A DNA stretch of 21,838 nt from positions 1 to 21,838 of the forward strand of contig JAGWBE010000023.1 of assembly GCA_021296055.1 (NCBI GenBank), written 5' to 3'. Shown piece after piece: positions 1 through 7,186 of this stretch. Source of the DNA: Dehalococcoidia bacterium (GTDB lineage: Bacteria > Chloroflexota > Dehalococcoidia > Lucifugimonadales > Australimonadaceae). The notes below the pieces were generated by a model, which ran no database searches, was not told the DNA's origin, and was given only the letters and a program-made list of their open reading frames with translations. The position numbers and the translations under genes were made by a program. The first letter of the stretch is position 1. Each line of letters starts with the position of its first letter.

Positions 1-25
1 GGAGGCCGATGGTCTTGGCGGGCAT
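1..25 (-). CDS. Possible start of a gene running off the left edge
   Basis: An ATG on the minus strand at 25-23 opens a frame reading MPAKTIGL before the window ends. Upstream lies a plausible -10 (TAGAAT, 92-87) and a short inverted repeat (GTGAA-N4-TTCAC, 60-73) in what would be the leader. Eight residues are too few to name a product, and the start is not supported by a clear Shine-Dalgarno. Confidence 0.3.
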
Positions 26-127
26 AGCCTTGCGGAGCCGCGTGAACGGGAAGGATTGTGAAATGATTCACGCGCCCGTACAAGCCATTCTACCACGCAG
101 GGCCGCCCCGCCCCTGCCCCGTGCGGC

Positions 128-1684
128 CTAGCCCTCGCCCTCGCCTTGCTCCGACTGCCGGAGTTGCTGCCGCCGCAGGAGCCTGAACAGGCCAAAGGCC
201 GCCAGGGCGGTCAGCACAAGGGCGGACACCATCGCGAGGCCTAGCGGGAGGTCATCACGCAGCCATAGCATGAAGGGCAATACGGCAATAACCGCGACGC
301 CTGCGGAGGCCGGGAGCGCCAAGCGCCATAGCCGCTCTTCTCGGCAGGCCGATGACAGCGCGCAGACGGCCAAGCCAATCGCGGGCGCTCCAAGCAGGAA
401 TTGGTGCGCGTCAGCGCTCACGGTAGGACCAATATCTACGTTATCGGTGGCGCGCCAAGCACCGAGCGCGATGAAGGCCAGCAGCAAGGCGAGACCACCC
501 GCCGCCAGCCCTTTGAGGCTGGGCTCCGGATATGCCAACGCCACGCCGAAGCTCGTCATAGTCAGAGCCAAGGGCAGCACTGCTGCCCAGAAGCCCCAAT
601 AGGAGAGCATCCGCCGCGCCTTGGCGAAGAAGGAAAAGTCGGTAGGCGCGTACCTTCCTACGGCCACCGGCGTCCACTCGCCGTTGGGCGCGCCTACTAC
701 AGCTCCCTGGATGCCCATAGCGGCTAGTATGTTGCCGCTGCGCGCGTCGTAGGCGATGCCGTAAGACCTGGTCGCTATGCGCCTATAGCCTAGATGGCTT
801 GTTGCGTCTTCCTGCGCCCATCGGTTGGCGTCTTGCCGGAGATAGGCCGTTGAGTAGACCAACTCCCACTCGAAGTCGGCGTAGACGCGCACGACGCCAG
901 CACCATCAATCGCATAATAGAGGCCTTCCGGCGTTTCGACCCATTCCGCGTTCCGAATGCCCTCGCAAGAGGAATCCGGCTCCCAACTTTACCCTCCGTC
1001 ATTGCTCCGCCAGGCGTTTGTCTCGTAGGTTCTAGATGTCGCCGCGCAGACCGCGCCGTCTTGTGAGACGCCTACACTCGTGATGCCCGGCGCCTGGAAG
1101 TCCGGGCTTGAGGCGACGCTTGCGAGCGCGGCGACGCATGCGGCGAGCAGGCTCCACCGCAGGCGCAAACTCTGAGCGCCGGCGGGAGGCCGGCGCCAGA
1201 CCGCCAGCGCCGCCCCCAAGCCGATGGGTATCACCAGCGAATCGGCCACGTCCAGCGGCGAGCCCGCCGTCCCGTCCGAGATGAATAGGAGGCCCCGCAG
1301 TATCCAATCGTGCACCGGCGCGAAGGTGTTGAAGGCCGCGTACAGCAGAGGCAGCCCGGCGTAGGCGGCGAGGAACGCCGCCCGCCGCCCTGCGGCGCTC
1401 CTGCTCGCGGCGAACCCCAGCAGGAAGGCCAGCAGGGGCGGCGCGAACACCATCCAGGCGAAGTCGCTGATCTTGCCGGTTACCCACGGGTGCGGCCAGA
1501 ACTGCTTGAAGAGGATGTCGTTCACCAGCAGCAGGGCGATGGCCGCAACGGTCGCCGGATGGGTGAGCGCCGACGCGCACCGGTCCGTTTCGCGGGGCAA
1601 AGTCGTCACGCCATGGAGCGGTTGCCGACTGCTTATGGAGGACACGCGGTCAAGATAGCAGGCTGACGAAGGCGGCGCTGACAA
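128..1684 (-). pseudogene. Membrane protein with BNR-like domain, interrupted by an in-frame TAA
   Basis: Two consecutive open frames (1684-989 and 892-128) lie in the same reading frame, separated only by a TAA at 991-989 and 32 codons that contain no other stop. The stop falls inside a typical BNR/sialidase-type motif: the protein reads WRSNDGG-stop-SWEP, where the family expects S-x-DGG-x-SW. The upstream part holds about five hydrophobic segments and a motif NDILFKQFWPHPWVTGKISD of the kind seen in uncharacterised bacterial membrane proteins. The middle is a soluble, probably extracytoplasmic domain. The C-terminal part holds about five more membrane spans and an Arg/Gln-rich tail. The start is uncertain: TTG 1684 or GTG 1609, neither with a Shine-Dalgarno. 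Function unknown. It is either a recent nonsense mutation, a sequencing error, or readthrough. It lies 24 bases behind miaB on the same strand. Confidence 0.7.
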
Positions 1685-1708
1685 GCGGGCGCTCGCCGCG
1701 CTCCTGCG

Positions 1709-3076
1709 CTAGGCGGCGCCTTGGAGGGACCAGGGGGAGGCGGCGGTGATGCACACGCTCACGAGTTGGCCGAGCAGGCCGCCCTGCGGCTCGGCGCCGC
1801 CGACGTCGAACGAGACGAGCTTGCCCGTGCGCGTGCGTCCCTGCCAACGCCCGTTCTTGCGCCCGTCCGCCAGCACCTCCTGCGTAGAGCCGACGAGGGC
1901 AGCGTTGGCCTCGGCGAGGATGACTTCCTGCGCGGCCTCGATAGCCTTGAGACGGCGGCGCTTCTCGTCGGCGCGCACGTCGTCGTCGTAGCGGCGCTGC
2001 GCGTAGGTGTTGGGGCGCGTGGAGTAGGCGGCGGCGTGCACCTTGTCGAAGCGCAGGTCGCGCACCATCGCCAGCGTGTCCTCGAACTGCGCCTCCGTCT
2101 CGCCGGGGAAGCCGACGATGAGGTCGGTGACCATCGCGACGCCGGGGACGTTCTCGCGGATGCGGGCGACGAGGGCGCGGTAGCCGGCGTTGGTGTAGCC
2201 GCGCTTCATCCGCGCCAGCACCTCGTCGTTCCCCGCCTGGAAGGGCAGGTTCACATTCTCCATCACGCGGGGCAGGCGGGCGACGGCGCCGATGATGCGA
2301 TCGCTCATATCGTTGGGGTGCGAGGTGAGGAAGCGGATGCGCGCGAGTTCGGGAACTCCGTCGTGCACCGCTTCGAGCAGGTCGGCGAGGTCGGGCGCAC
2401 CGGGCAGGTCGTGGCCGTAGGAATCGACGTTCTGGCCCAGCAGCGTTACCTCTTTCACGCCGCGCGCCGCCAGCATCGCGCACTCGCGCACGAGTTCGTC
2501 CACCGGACGCGAGACCTCGCGCCCGCGCCGGTAGGGGATGATGCAGAAGGTGCAGAACTTGTCGCACCCGTGGATGATGGGCACGTGCGTCGTTACGGAG
2601 GGATTGCCGGGGACGAACGGGCCTACGCAGCCCTCGGCGTCGATGCCGAGCCGCTCGCCCAGCAGGTCGATGAGAGGCTGGAAATCCTGCGGCTGCATGA
2701 AGGCGTCGACGTAGGGGTAGGTTCGGCGCAGGCCGTCCTTCTTGGGTCCGACCATGCAGCCCATCAACGCCAAGGTGCGACCGGGCCGCGCCTCGCGCCA
2801 CGGCTTCAGGCTGGTGAGCATCCCCACCACCTTGTCCTCCGCGTTCTGGCGCACGACGCAGGAGTTGAGGACGACCACGTCCGCCTCCTGCGGGCGGCGC
2901 GCCTGGCGCAAGCCCGCGCCGTCCAGCGCGGCGCTCAGCCGCTCCGAGTCGGCGGTGTTCATCTGGCAGCCGACCGTCCAGACAAAGTAGGCGGGCGCCT
3001 CGGCGCCGGGCGCGGGTTCGGGGGCGCGCCCCAGCAACGGCAGGGGCTGCGGCGGCTGGAAGGTGGTAGGCGGCAT
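1709..3076 (-). CDS. miaB: tRNA-2-methylthio-N6-dimethylallyladenosine synthase (MiaB)
   Basis: This radical-SAM methylthiotransferase adds the 2-methylthio group to i6A37 of tRNAs reading UNN codons. From the chosen ATG (3076; 455 aa) the N-terminal UPF0004 domain carries cluster cysteines C37 (VGCQMN), C73 (NSCVVR) and C107 (MGCMVG). The radical-SAM CxxxCxxC is CDKFCTFC (C171, C175, C178), and a C-terminal TRAM-like region ends the protein. An in-frame start at 3151 lies inside the neighbouring tRNA gene, so the start after the tRNA is preferred; it has no strong Shine-Dalgarno. Length fits the family (about 440-480 aa). The gene begins 26 bases after the tRNA-Ser(GCT) 3' end and is probably transcribed with it. 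The C7 variant NSC (usual NTC) is minor. Paralogues MtaB and RimO are less likely given the GCQMNxxDSE motif. Confidence 0.93.
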   Translation of the reverse strand: MPPTTFQPPQPLPLLGRAPEPAPGAEAPAYFVWTVGCQMNTADSERLSAALDGAGLRQARRPQEADVVVLNSCVVRQNAEDKVVGMLTSLKPWREARPGRTLALMGCMVGPKKDGLRRTYPYVDAFMQPQDFQPLIDLLGERLGIDAEGCVGPFVPGNPSVTTHVPIIHGCDKFCTFCIIPYRRGREVSRPVDELVRECAMLAARGVKEVTLLGQNVDSYGHDLPGAPDLADLLEAVHDGVPELARIRFLTSHPNDMSDRIIGAVARLPRVMENVNLPFQAGNDEVLARMKRGYTNAGYRALVARIRENVPGVAMVTDLIVGFPGETEAQFEDTLAMVRDLRFDKVHAAAYSTRPNTYAQRRYDDDVRADEKRRRLKAIEAAQEVILAEANAALVGSTQEVLADGRKNGRWQGRTRTGKLVSFDVGGAEPQGGLLGQLVSVCITAASPWSLQGAA

Positions 3077-3102
3077 CGGTTCGTGGAGCGGAGCGGCGGG
3101 GC

Positions 3103-3195
3103 TGGCGGAGGGAATGGGATTCGAACCCATGAGGGAGCTCATCACCCCCAACCCACTTAGCAGGCGGGCGCACTAGGCCACTATGCGATCCCTCC
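3103..3195 (-). tRNA. tRNA-Ser (anticodon GCT), CCA encoded
   Basis: The acceptor stem GGAGGGA (3195-3189) pairs with TCCCTCC (3113-3107), followed by discriminator G and an encoded CCA (3105-3103). The anticodon stem CCCGC/GTGGG closes a seven-base loop CTGCTAA, giving anticodon GCT. A long variable arm (GGGGG...CTCCC region), typical of class II serine tRNAs, precedes the T arm with TTCGAAT. Positions were read by hand and may be off by a base at the 3' end. Confidence 0.95.
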
Positions 3196-3206
3196 GCTGG
3201 CTTCCG

Positions 3207-3215
3207 ATGATAGCA
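3207..3215 (-). promoter_or_regulatory. Extended -10 promoter of tRNA-Ser(GCT)
   Basis: On the minus strand the sequence TGCTATCAT (extended -10, TGn-TATCAT) ends 11 bases before the mature tRNA 5' end at 3195, the right distance for a short tRNA leader. It probably drives tRNA-Ser and miaB together. Confidence 0.5.
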
Positions 3216-3287
3216 GACGGGCGGCGCGGCGTGGCTGCGCCTGCCAGGCAAGCGCGCAATGCCGGGCTATCGGATATGAGGCCGGAT

Positions 3288-3638
3288 TTAGGCGGTCGCC
3301 AGGCCCCGGAGCAGCGAGCGGTGGCAGTGGTTCTCGTCGGCGCACGAGCACATCAGGGTAACGGTCTCGCCTGCTTCGAGGCGCGCGCGGAGCGCCGCGA
3401 GCGATTCGATGGAGTCGGGGCGCGCCGCCATCTCGGCGTGGAAGCGGGGGACGTAGTCGTCCCAGTCGATGTCGCCGTTCTGGATGTCGCTGAGCAGTTC
3501 GATCGAGGGCGCGAGGCCTTTGTCCCATTGGTCGACGTGCGTCTTGCGAATGCCGCGAGGCCAGCGGCGCATGGTCAGCAGGCGCCAGCCGTCGTCAGGC
3601 GCGGCGGGGTCGTAGACTCGTTTGAGGCGGATGGGCAT
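3288..3638 (-). CDS. DUF488 family protein
   Basis: A 116-aa protein from ATG 3638. It shows the DUF488 signature: an N-terminal RVYD strand, the block RRWPRGIRKTHVDQWDKGLA (about 24-43) followed by PS, and a C-terminal CSCADENHCHRSLL resembling the family's Cys-Ser-Cys...CHR...L ending. Family members are small cytosolic proteins of unknown reaction; no enzymatic role can be assigned. The open frame extends upstream to 3815, but that extension is proline/arginine-rich and runs through a duplicated promoter segment. A -10 element (TACACT, 3650-3645) lies six bases before the ATG, indicating a leaderless mRNA and fixing the start. It lies between tRNA-Ser and the LRR lipoprotein, all on the minus strand. 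Confidence 0.88.
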   Translation of the reverse strand: MPIRLKRVYDPAAPDDGWRLLTMRRWPRGIRKTHVDQWDKGLAPSIELLSDIQNGDIDWDDYVPRFHAEMAARPDSIESLAALRARLEAGETVTLMCSCADENHCHRSLLRGLATA

Positions 3639-3695
3639 GGGGGCAGTGTATGCGATGGCGGCTGCGTTGCGTCCGTGCGCTAGCCGACGGCGGCG
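3619..3695. repeat. 77-bp direct repeat, copy 1 (moaE tail + leaderless promoter)
   Basis: This segment matches 4471-4547 over 77 bases with four mismatches. It contains the first codons of the DUF488 gene, its -10 (TACACT) and, upstream, a copy of the last five codons and TAG stop of moaE, although no moaE is attached here. Confidence 0.92.
3645..3650 (-). promoter_or_regulatory. -10 element of leaderless DUF488 transcript
   Basis: TACACT on the minus strand ends exactly six bases before ATG 3638. Transcription would begin at or next to the A of the start codon. No Shine-Dalgarno is present. Confidence 0.5.
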
Positions 3696-3828
3696 CGCCA
3701 TCCTCGCGCGCTCCACCAGGGATGTCCCGTAGGGCGCGATGGCGGAGGCAAGCGGGGCTCGAAGGGCGCGTGCGAGAGGCGCGGATGGGCAGGCGATGGG
3801 TGAGAGGAGAGGCACCTGCCGTTCCCGT

Positions 3829-3859
3829 TCGCCCTTCGATTCCCCTCAGGGCGAGCGGA
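3829..3859. repeat. Dispersed short palindromic-type repeat, copy A
   Basis: The core CCCTTCGATTCCCCTCAGGG followed by CGAGCGG recurs with few changes near 12917-12946 and 20650-20681. It sits between the LRR gene (stop at 3879) and the DUF488 gene. It resembles the abundant CCGTTCG...CGAAGGG intergenic repeats of environmental bacteria. No coding sense. Confidence 0.6.
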
Positions 3860-3878
3860 GGGAGGGAGGCGGCGCCGT

Positions 3879-4490
3879 CTAGCCGCCGAGGGGACAGAAG
3901 GGCAGGCCAAGCCGGCGGAGGTCGTTGGTCCCCACGCTCCGCAGTCCAGCGGGCACGCACTCAGTGAACCGGTTATCCCTAATCTCTAGCCATTTAAGAT
4001 TGAAGAGGTTGCTTAGCTCCGCCGGTATCTCGCCGCTCAACTCATTGCCGTTTAAGTACAGGTCTTCAAGGTTGGAGAGGCCGCCCAGCTCCGCCGGTAT
4101 CTCGCCGCTCAATCCGTTGCGGTCGAGGTGCAGCCTTTCAAGGTTGGAGAGGTTGCCCAACTCGGCCGGTATCTCGCCGCTCAACCCGTTGCTGCCGAGG
4201 ACCAGTCGTGTCACTCGACCGTTATAGCCGGTGGTGACGCCGTGCCATGTATCGATGTGCAGCTCACTCAGCCAGTTGGCGTTGTTCGTCCAGTTCGGCC
4301 CGCCGGTGGCGTTGTAGAGCGCGATCAGCGTCGACCGTTCCCCCGGGTATTCGGGCGGCGGCGAAGGCGTCGGGGTAGGTATCCACCGCTGGGTCGGCGT
4401 CGGCGTGGGTGTGCCGCAGGCGGCTAGGAGCGCGGCGAGGGCGAGCGTGGCCAGGGCGACGCGGTAGGCCCGTTTGAGGGGGATGGGCAT
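3879..4490 (-). CDS. Leucine-rich-repeat lipoprotein
   Basis: A 203-aa protein with a lipoprotein signal (KR near the N-terminus, hydrophobic ALATLALAALLAAC, lipobox LAAC with Cys about 26), then a Thr/Pro linker (TPTPTPT...PTPTPSPPP). Next comes a cap region with ALYNATGGPNWTNNANWLSE, followed by about four 24-residue plant-type LRRs of the form LxxLxLxxNxLSGEIPAEL. The C-terminal cap has Cys at CVPAGLRS and FCPLGG. It is expected to be anchored on the outer face of the cytoplasmic membrane and to bind protein or glycan partners; no target is visible. The start (ATG 4490) is fixed by a -10 TACACT six bases upstream. The first 10 residues and promoter are duplicated at the DUF488 gene. The repeats are also nearly identical at DNA level (72-bp period). 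Confidence 0.9.
   Translation of the reverse strand: MPIPLKRAYRVALATLALAALLAACGTPTPTPTQRWIPTPTPSPPPEYPGERSTLIALYNATGGPNWTNNANWLSELHIDTWHGVTTGYNGRVTRLVLGSNGLSGEIPAELGNLSNLERLHLDRNGLSGEIPAELGGLSNLEDLYLNGNELSGEIPAELSNLFNLKWLEIRDNRFTECVPAGLRSVGTNDLRRLGLPFCPLGG
3996..4211 (-). repeat. Three tandem 72-bp LRR-coding repeats
   Basis: Units begin at 3996, 4068 and 4140 with the same opening (AAGRTTGRAGAGG) and share an invariant stretch GCCGGTATCTCGCCGCTCAA. Each encodes one 24-residue LRR. High DNA identity implies recent expansion or copy-number change by recombination. Confidence 0.85.
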
Positions 4491-4547
4491 GGGCGCAGTG
4501 TATGCGATGGCGGTTGCGTTGCGTCCGCGCGCTAGCCGACGGCGGCG
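4471..4547. repeat. 77-bp direct repeat, copy 2 (moaE tail + leaderless promoter)
   Basis: Partner of 3619-3695 (offset 852, four mismatches). Here the segment joins the authentic 3' end of moaDE (stop at 4534-4532) to the promoter and first codons of the LRR lipoprotein. The -10 TACACT (4502-4497) lies six bases before ATG 4490. Confidence 0.92.
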
Positions 4548-5278
4548 GGCGTAGCCGCCTCGCGGTCGGCGAGGAAGGCGGCGTAGGGGGCGTGGGCGGT
4601 GTGGCGGGCGTGGCTCTCGGGGTCGCAGGCGGCGCCGATCCACACCTCGCCGTCCTCGAAGCGCTCCTTCTTCCACACGGGGACGACGTGCTTGATGCGG
4701 TCTACGGCGTACTGCACGGCGAGGAACGCCTCGAGGCGGTGCGGCGCGGCGACGGCTACCACGAGGCTGGTTTCGCCCACGTCCACGCGGCCGATGCGGT
4801 GGCGCGCCGCCGCGTCGGACAGGCCGAAGCGCGCCGCCGTCTCTTCCAACACGTGGCGGAGCACTTTCTCCGCCATGCGTGCGTGCGTCTCGTACTCCAA
4901 GCGGACGACGCGGCGCCCGTTCGTGCTGTCGCGCGTCGTCCCTTCGAAGGTCACGACCGCGCCGTTGGAGGGACGGCGCACCGCGTCCGTCACCTCGGCG
5001 GCGTTCAGGCGCTCCGATACGACGCGGGCGTCCACGCCGCCGGAGACGGGCGGGTAGAGCGCGACCTCGTCGCCGTCGTGCAGCGGGTAGTCGAGGTTGG
5101 CGAACTCCTCGTTGACGGCGATGAGGTGGGGCGTGAACGCGCGGGGCAGCGCGGGCGCGGCGGCCAGCAGCGCCGCCACCGCGTCGGAGACCACCGCCGG
5201 GTCGGGCAGCGCCACGTCGAAGCGGTCGCCGCCCGCCTGTTCGCGGTAGGAGGCGAAGAGTCGGACGCGTGCTTGCAT
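4532..5278 (-). CDS. Fused molybdopterin synthase, MoaD-MoaE
   Basis: A 248-aa fusion of both subunits of molybdopterin synthase, which converts cyclic pyranopterin monophosphate to molybdopterin in the cytosol. Residues 1-81 are the ubiquitin-fold MoaD (MQARVRLFASYREQAG...; NEEF; DGDEVALYPPVSGG), ending in the Gly80-Gly81 pair that normally becomes the thiocarboxylated C-terminus. Residues 82-248 are MoaE: TFEGTTRD (110-117), HRIGRVDVGE (160-169), the APHR loop (178-181), and the lysines of VPVWKKERFEDG (about 199-210) near the active site. In actinobacterial MoaX fusions the di-glycine is freed by cleavage; the same is inferred here. The start is supported by a perfect TATAAT seven bases upstream (leaderless). 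It diverges from rarA over 38 bases. No other mo-cofactor gene is nearby. Confidence 0.93.
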   Translation of the reverse strand: MQARVRLFASYREQAGGDRFDVALPDPAVVSDAVAALLAAAPALPRAFTPHLIAVNEEFANLDYPLHDGDEVALYPPVSGGVDARVVSERLNAAEVTDAVRRPSNGAVVTFEGTTRDSTNGRRVVRLEYETHARMAEKVLRHVLEETAARFGLSDAAARHRIGRVDVGETSLVVAVAAPHRLEAFLAVQYAVDRIKHVVPVWKKERFEDGEVWIGAACDPESHARHTAHAPYAAFLADREAATPAAVG

Positions 5279-5285
5279 AGCGCCG

Positions 5286-5310
5286 ATTATAGCGGCGCCG
5301 GTGCTACACT
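5286..5310. promoter_or_regulatory. Divergent leaderless promoters, moaDE (-) and rarA (+)
   Basis: The 38-base gap holds TATAAT on the minus strand (5291-5286), seven bases before the moaDE ATG, and TACACT on the plus strand (5305-5310), six bases before the rarA ATG. Neither gene has a Shine-Dalgarno, so both mRNAs are predicted to start at or beside the initiation codon. The two -35 regions would lie within the opposite gene or its promoter. Confidence 0.6.
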
Positions 5311-5316
5311 CGCCGT

Positions 5317-6684
5317 ATGGCGAGGCAAACGCGCGACATACCCCTCTTCGCGCACGCCGCGCAGCGACGCTCCGCCGCCATCGAGCCGCTCGCCGCCCGG
5401 ATGCGTCCGCGCTCGCTGGAGGAGTTCGTGGGCCAGGAGCACGTCCTGAGCCCCGGCAGCGTGTTGGAGCGCGCTATCCGCGCCGACGCCGTGCCCTCCA
5501 TGGTGCTGTGGGGGCCGCCCGGCGCGGGCAAGACCACTCTGGCCTTGCTCATCGCCGCCGCCACCCGCGCCGCCTTCGCCTCGCTCTCCGCCGTCGCCTC
5601 CGGGGTCGCCGACCTGCGCAAGGCGGTCGGCGACGCGCGCGAGCGCTGGCAGACGGAGCAGCGGCGCACCATCCTGTTCGTGGACGAGGTGCACCGCTTC
5701 AATAAGGCGCAGCAGGACGTCATCCTGCCCCACGTGGAGGACGGCACGGTGGTCTTCATCGGGGCGACCACCGAGAACCCCTCCTTCGAGGTGAACGCGC
5801 CGCTCCTCTCGCGGGCGCGCGTCTTCAGGTTCGAGCCGCTGACGGACGCCCAGGTGCGCGCCCTCGCGGAGCGGGCGCTGACGGACGAGGAGCGCGGCGT
5901 CGGCGCGGCCAAGGCGCATCTGGACGAGCCTGCGTGGGAGCTGCTGCTCATCGCGGCGGGCGGCGACGCGCGCGTGGCGCTCAACGCCGTCGAGCTTGCC
6001 GCACAGGCCGCCCAACCCGGCGAGGACGGCGTGCGGCGCGTTGACCGCGCGCTGATGGAGGGCGTTCTCCAACGCCGCGCCCCCTCCTACGACAAAGCGG
6101 GCGACTCCCACTACGACACCATCTCCGCCTTCATCAAGTCCATGCGCGACTCCGACCCTGACGCGGCTATCTACTGGCTGGTGCGGATGATCGAGGCGGG
6201 CGAAGACCCGCTCTTCATCGCGCGGCGCATCGTCATCCTAGCGGCTGAGGACGTGGGCCTGGCCGATCCGCAGGCGCTGCCGGTGGCGGTGGCCGCGCAA
6301 CAGGCGGTCCACTTCATCGGCATGCCGGAGGGCGCGATTCCGCTGGCGGAGGCGACGGTCTACATGGCGACGGCGCCCAAGAGCAACTCCGCCTACGCGG
6401 CCCTCAACGCGGCGCGCGAGGAGGTGCGCACGGGCCGCGAGTACCCCGTGCCGCTCCACCTGCGCAACGCCGTCACCGGCCTGATGCGCCGCATGGGCTA
6501 CGGCGAGGGCTACCGCTACGCCCACGACTACGAGGGTCACTTCGCCGGTCAGCAAGACCTGCCGCCGGAGATTGCCGGCAAGCGCTTCTATGAACCCTCC
6601 GGCGAGGGCTACGAGCGCCAAGTGCGCGAGCGAGCGGAGGCGCGGCGGCGCAAGGCGCAAGAGGACGGACAGACGGAGGGCTAA
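5317..6684 (+). CDS. rarA: Replication-associated recombination protein A (RarA/MgsA), AAA+ ATPase
   Basis: A 455-aa clamp-loader-like AAA+ ATPase that acts at stalled replication forks. The N-terminal RP..LEEFVGQEH box (31-42) is followed by Walker A GPPGAGKT (66-73), Walker B ILFVDEVHRF (119-128) and a sensor-1 region GATTENPSFEVN with the arginine-finger stretch LLSRARVF. The second half carries the MgsA C-terminal domain (SAFIKSMRDSDPDAAIYWL; ARRIVILAAEDVG; PKSNSAYAAL), which forms the tetramer. It is full length for the family (about 430-460 aa). The C-terminal tail is Arg/Glu-rich. The gene diverges from moaDE and is followed by a probable RNA gene rather than by another coding gene. 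Confidence 0.96.
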   Translation: MARQTRDIPLFAHAAQRRSAAIEPLAARMRPRSLEEFVGQEHVLSPGSVLERAIRADAVPSMVLWGPPGAGKTTLALLIAAATRAAFASLSAVASGVADLRKAVGDARERWQTEQRRTILFVDEVHRFNKAQQDVILPHVEDGTVVFIGATTENPSFEVNAPLLSRARVFRFEPLTDAQVRALAERALTDEERGVGAAKAHLDEPAWELLLIAAGGDARVALNAVELAAQAAQPGEDGVRRVDRALMEGVLQRRAPSYDKAGDSHYDTISAFIKSMRDSDPDAAIYWLVRMIEAGEDPLFIARRIVILAAEDVGLADPQALPVAVAAQQAVHFIGMPEGAIPLAEATVYMATAPKSNSAYAALNAAREEVRTGREYPVPLHLRNAVTGLMRRMGYGEGYRYAHDYEGHFAGQQDLPPEIAGKRFYEPSGEGYERQVRERAEARRRKAQEDGQTEG

Positions 6685-6701
6685 TCCCGCAGCGCAAGCG
6701 A

Positions 6702-6730
6702 TTGCCCCCGTTTGACGCGCCTGCTACGAT
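6702..6730 (+). promoter_or_regulatory. Promoter candidate for the RNA downstream of rarA
   Basis: TTGCCC (6702-6707), a 17-base spacer, and an extended -10 TGC-TACGAT (6722-6730). It starts 18 bases after the rarA stop and would begin transcription near 6737, just ahead of the structured region. Confidence 0.4.
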
Positions 6731-6736
6731 GCCAGT

Positions 6737-7100
6737 GTCCGAAAGGATGGGTTCGGCTCCCCTTCGGCGGGGCCGGGCCAATCTAGGAGAGGAGGCTCCG
6801 GCTATGGTTAGGCTGCTCTTCGTAGACTTTCACCGGTGGCACTTCCCTGGATCCGCCCCTGCCGCGGCCGCCCGTAAGGCCTAGGCGAGGGCGGGGGACC
6901 CGGCAGGGGCCCAGCGGAAGCCGGAAGCTCCGCGCGTCATCGGCGGAGAGGGCGCACACAGCCGCGAAGCGGCGCAAGCCCCCGCCACAAGTCCGGGCAT
7001 AGCGACCGGGAGCAGCGACGGAGCGGAAGGTGAGTCCCGCCGGAGGGCGGGGCGCAAGAGATAGCCGGAGAGGCCAGTGGTCGCTCCGGCTATCTGCTTT
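6737..7100 (+). ncRNA. Candidate structured RNA of unknown family
   Basis: About 365 bases without a convincing protein but full of stable pairings. There is a UUCG-capped hairpin (GGCTCCCC-TTCG region, 6752-6772), a ten-pair stem GCCCCTGCCG (6855-6864) with CGGCAGGGGC (6901-6910), a GCCGC-GAA-GCGGC hairpin (6961-6973), and CCCGCC-GGAG-GGCGGG (7036-7051). Three segments compete. 6796-6805 (CTCCGGCTAT) can pair with 7061-7070 (ATAGCCGGAG). The latter, extended to 7059, can instead make a perfect 12-pair hairpin with 7084-7095, followed by GCTTTCC like a weak intrinsic terminator. I could not match it to RNase P RNA, tmRNA, 6S, SRP RNA, group I introns or a riboswitch class I know. A 26-codon frame (6804-6884) with AGGAGAGGAGG upstream overlaps it. 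No plus-strand gene follows, which argues against a simple cis-regulator. Confidence 0.4.
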
Positions 7101-7101
7101 C
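7059..7101 (+). terminator. Terminator-like hairpin at end of the candidate RNA
   Basis: The perfect 12-base inverted repeat AGATAGCCGGAG (7059-7070) and CTCCGGCTATCT (7084-7095) has a 13-base loop and is followed by GCTTTCC. The T-run is short, so termination may be inefficient. Its left arm is also complementary to 6796-6805. Confidence 0.45.
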
Positions 7102-7186
7102 CTACAATCACCCCGATCTCGTCGAGTACTTCCGCCAGTGTGAGACCTTATGCGTACCTACTCTGTCCCCCCTCCCCACCCCCAAG

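Noticed and set aside
1721..3160. Long plus-strand frame opposite miaB
   Set aside because: A shadow frame caused by high GC content; the minus-strand frame has all MiaB motifs.
3077..3251. Longer MiaB start at 3151 or 3251
   Set aside because: These codons lie within or beyond the tRNA-Ser(GCT) gene; the first ATG after the tRNA 3' end gives a family-typical N-terminus.
6737..7100. RNase P RNA, tmRNA, group I intron or cobalamin riboswitch
   Set aside because: I could not find the conserved GAGGAAAGTCC/ACAGAA of RNase P, the tRNA-like ends of tmRNA, the intron core elements or the B12-box; only loose resemblances such as GCCACAAGTCCGGG were seen.
7104..7143. Minus-strand peptide-like stretch (LTLAEVLDEIGVIVGKQIAG) extending into the RNA hairpins
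   Set aside because: It looks protein-like for about 20 residues but continues into the palindromic RNA region and has no start signal; too little to call a gene remnant.
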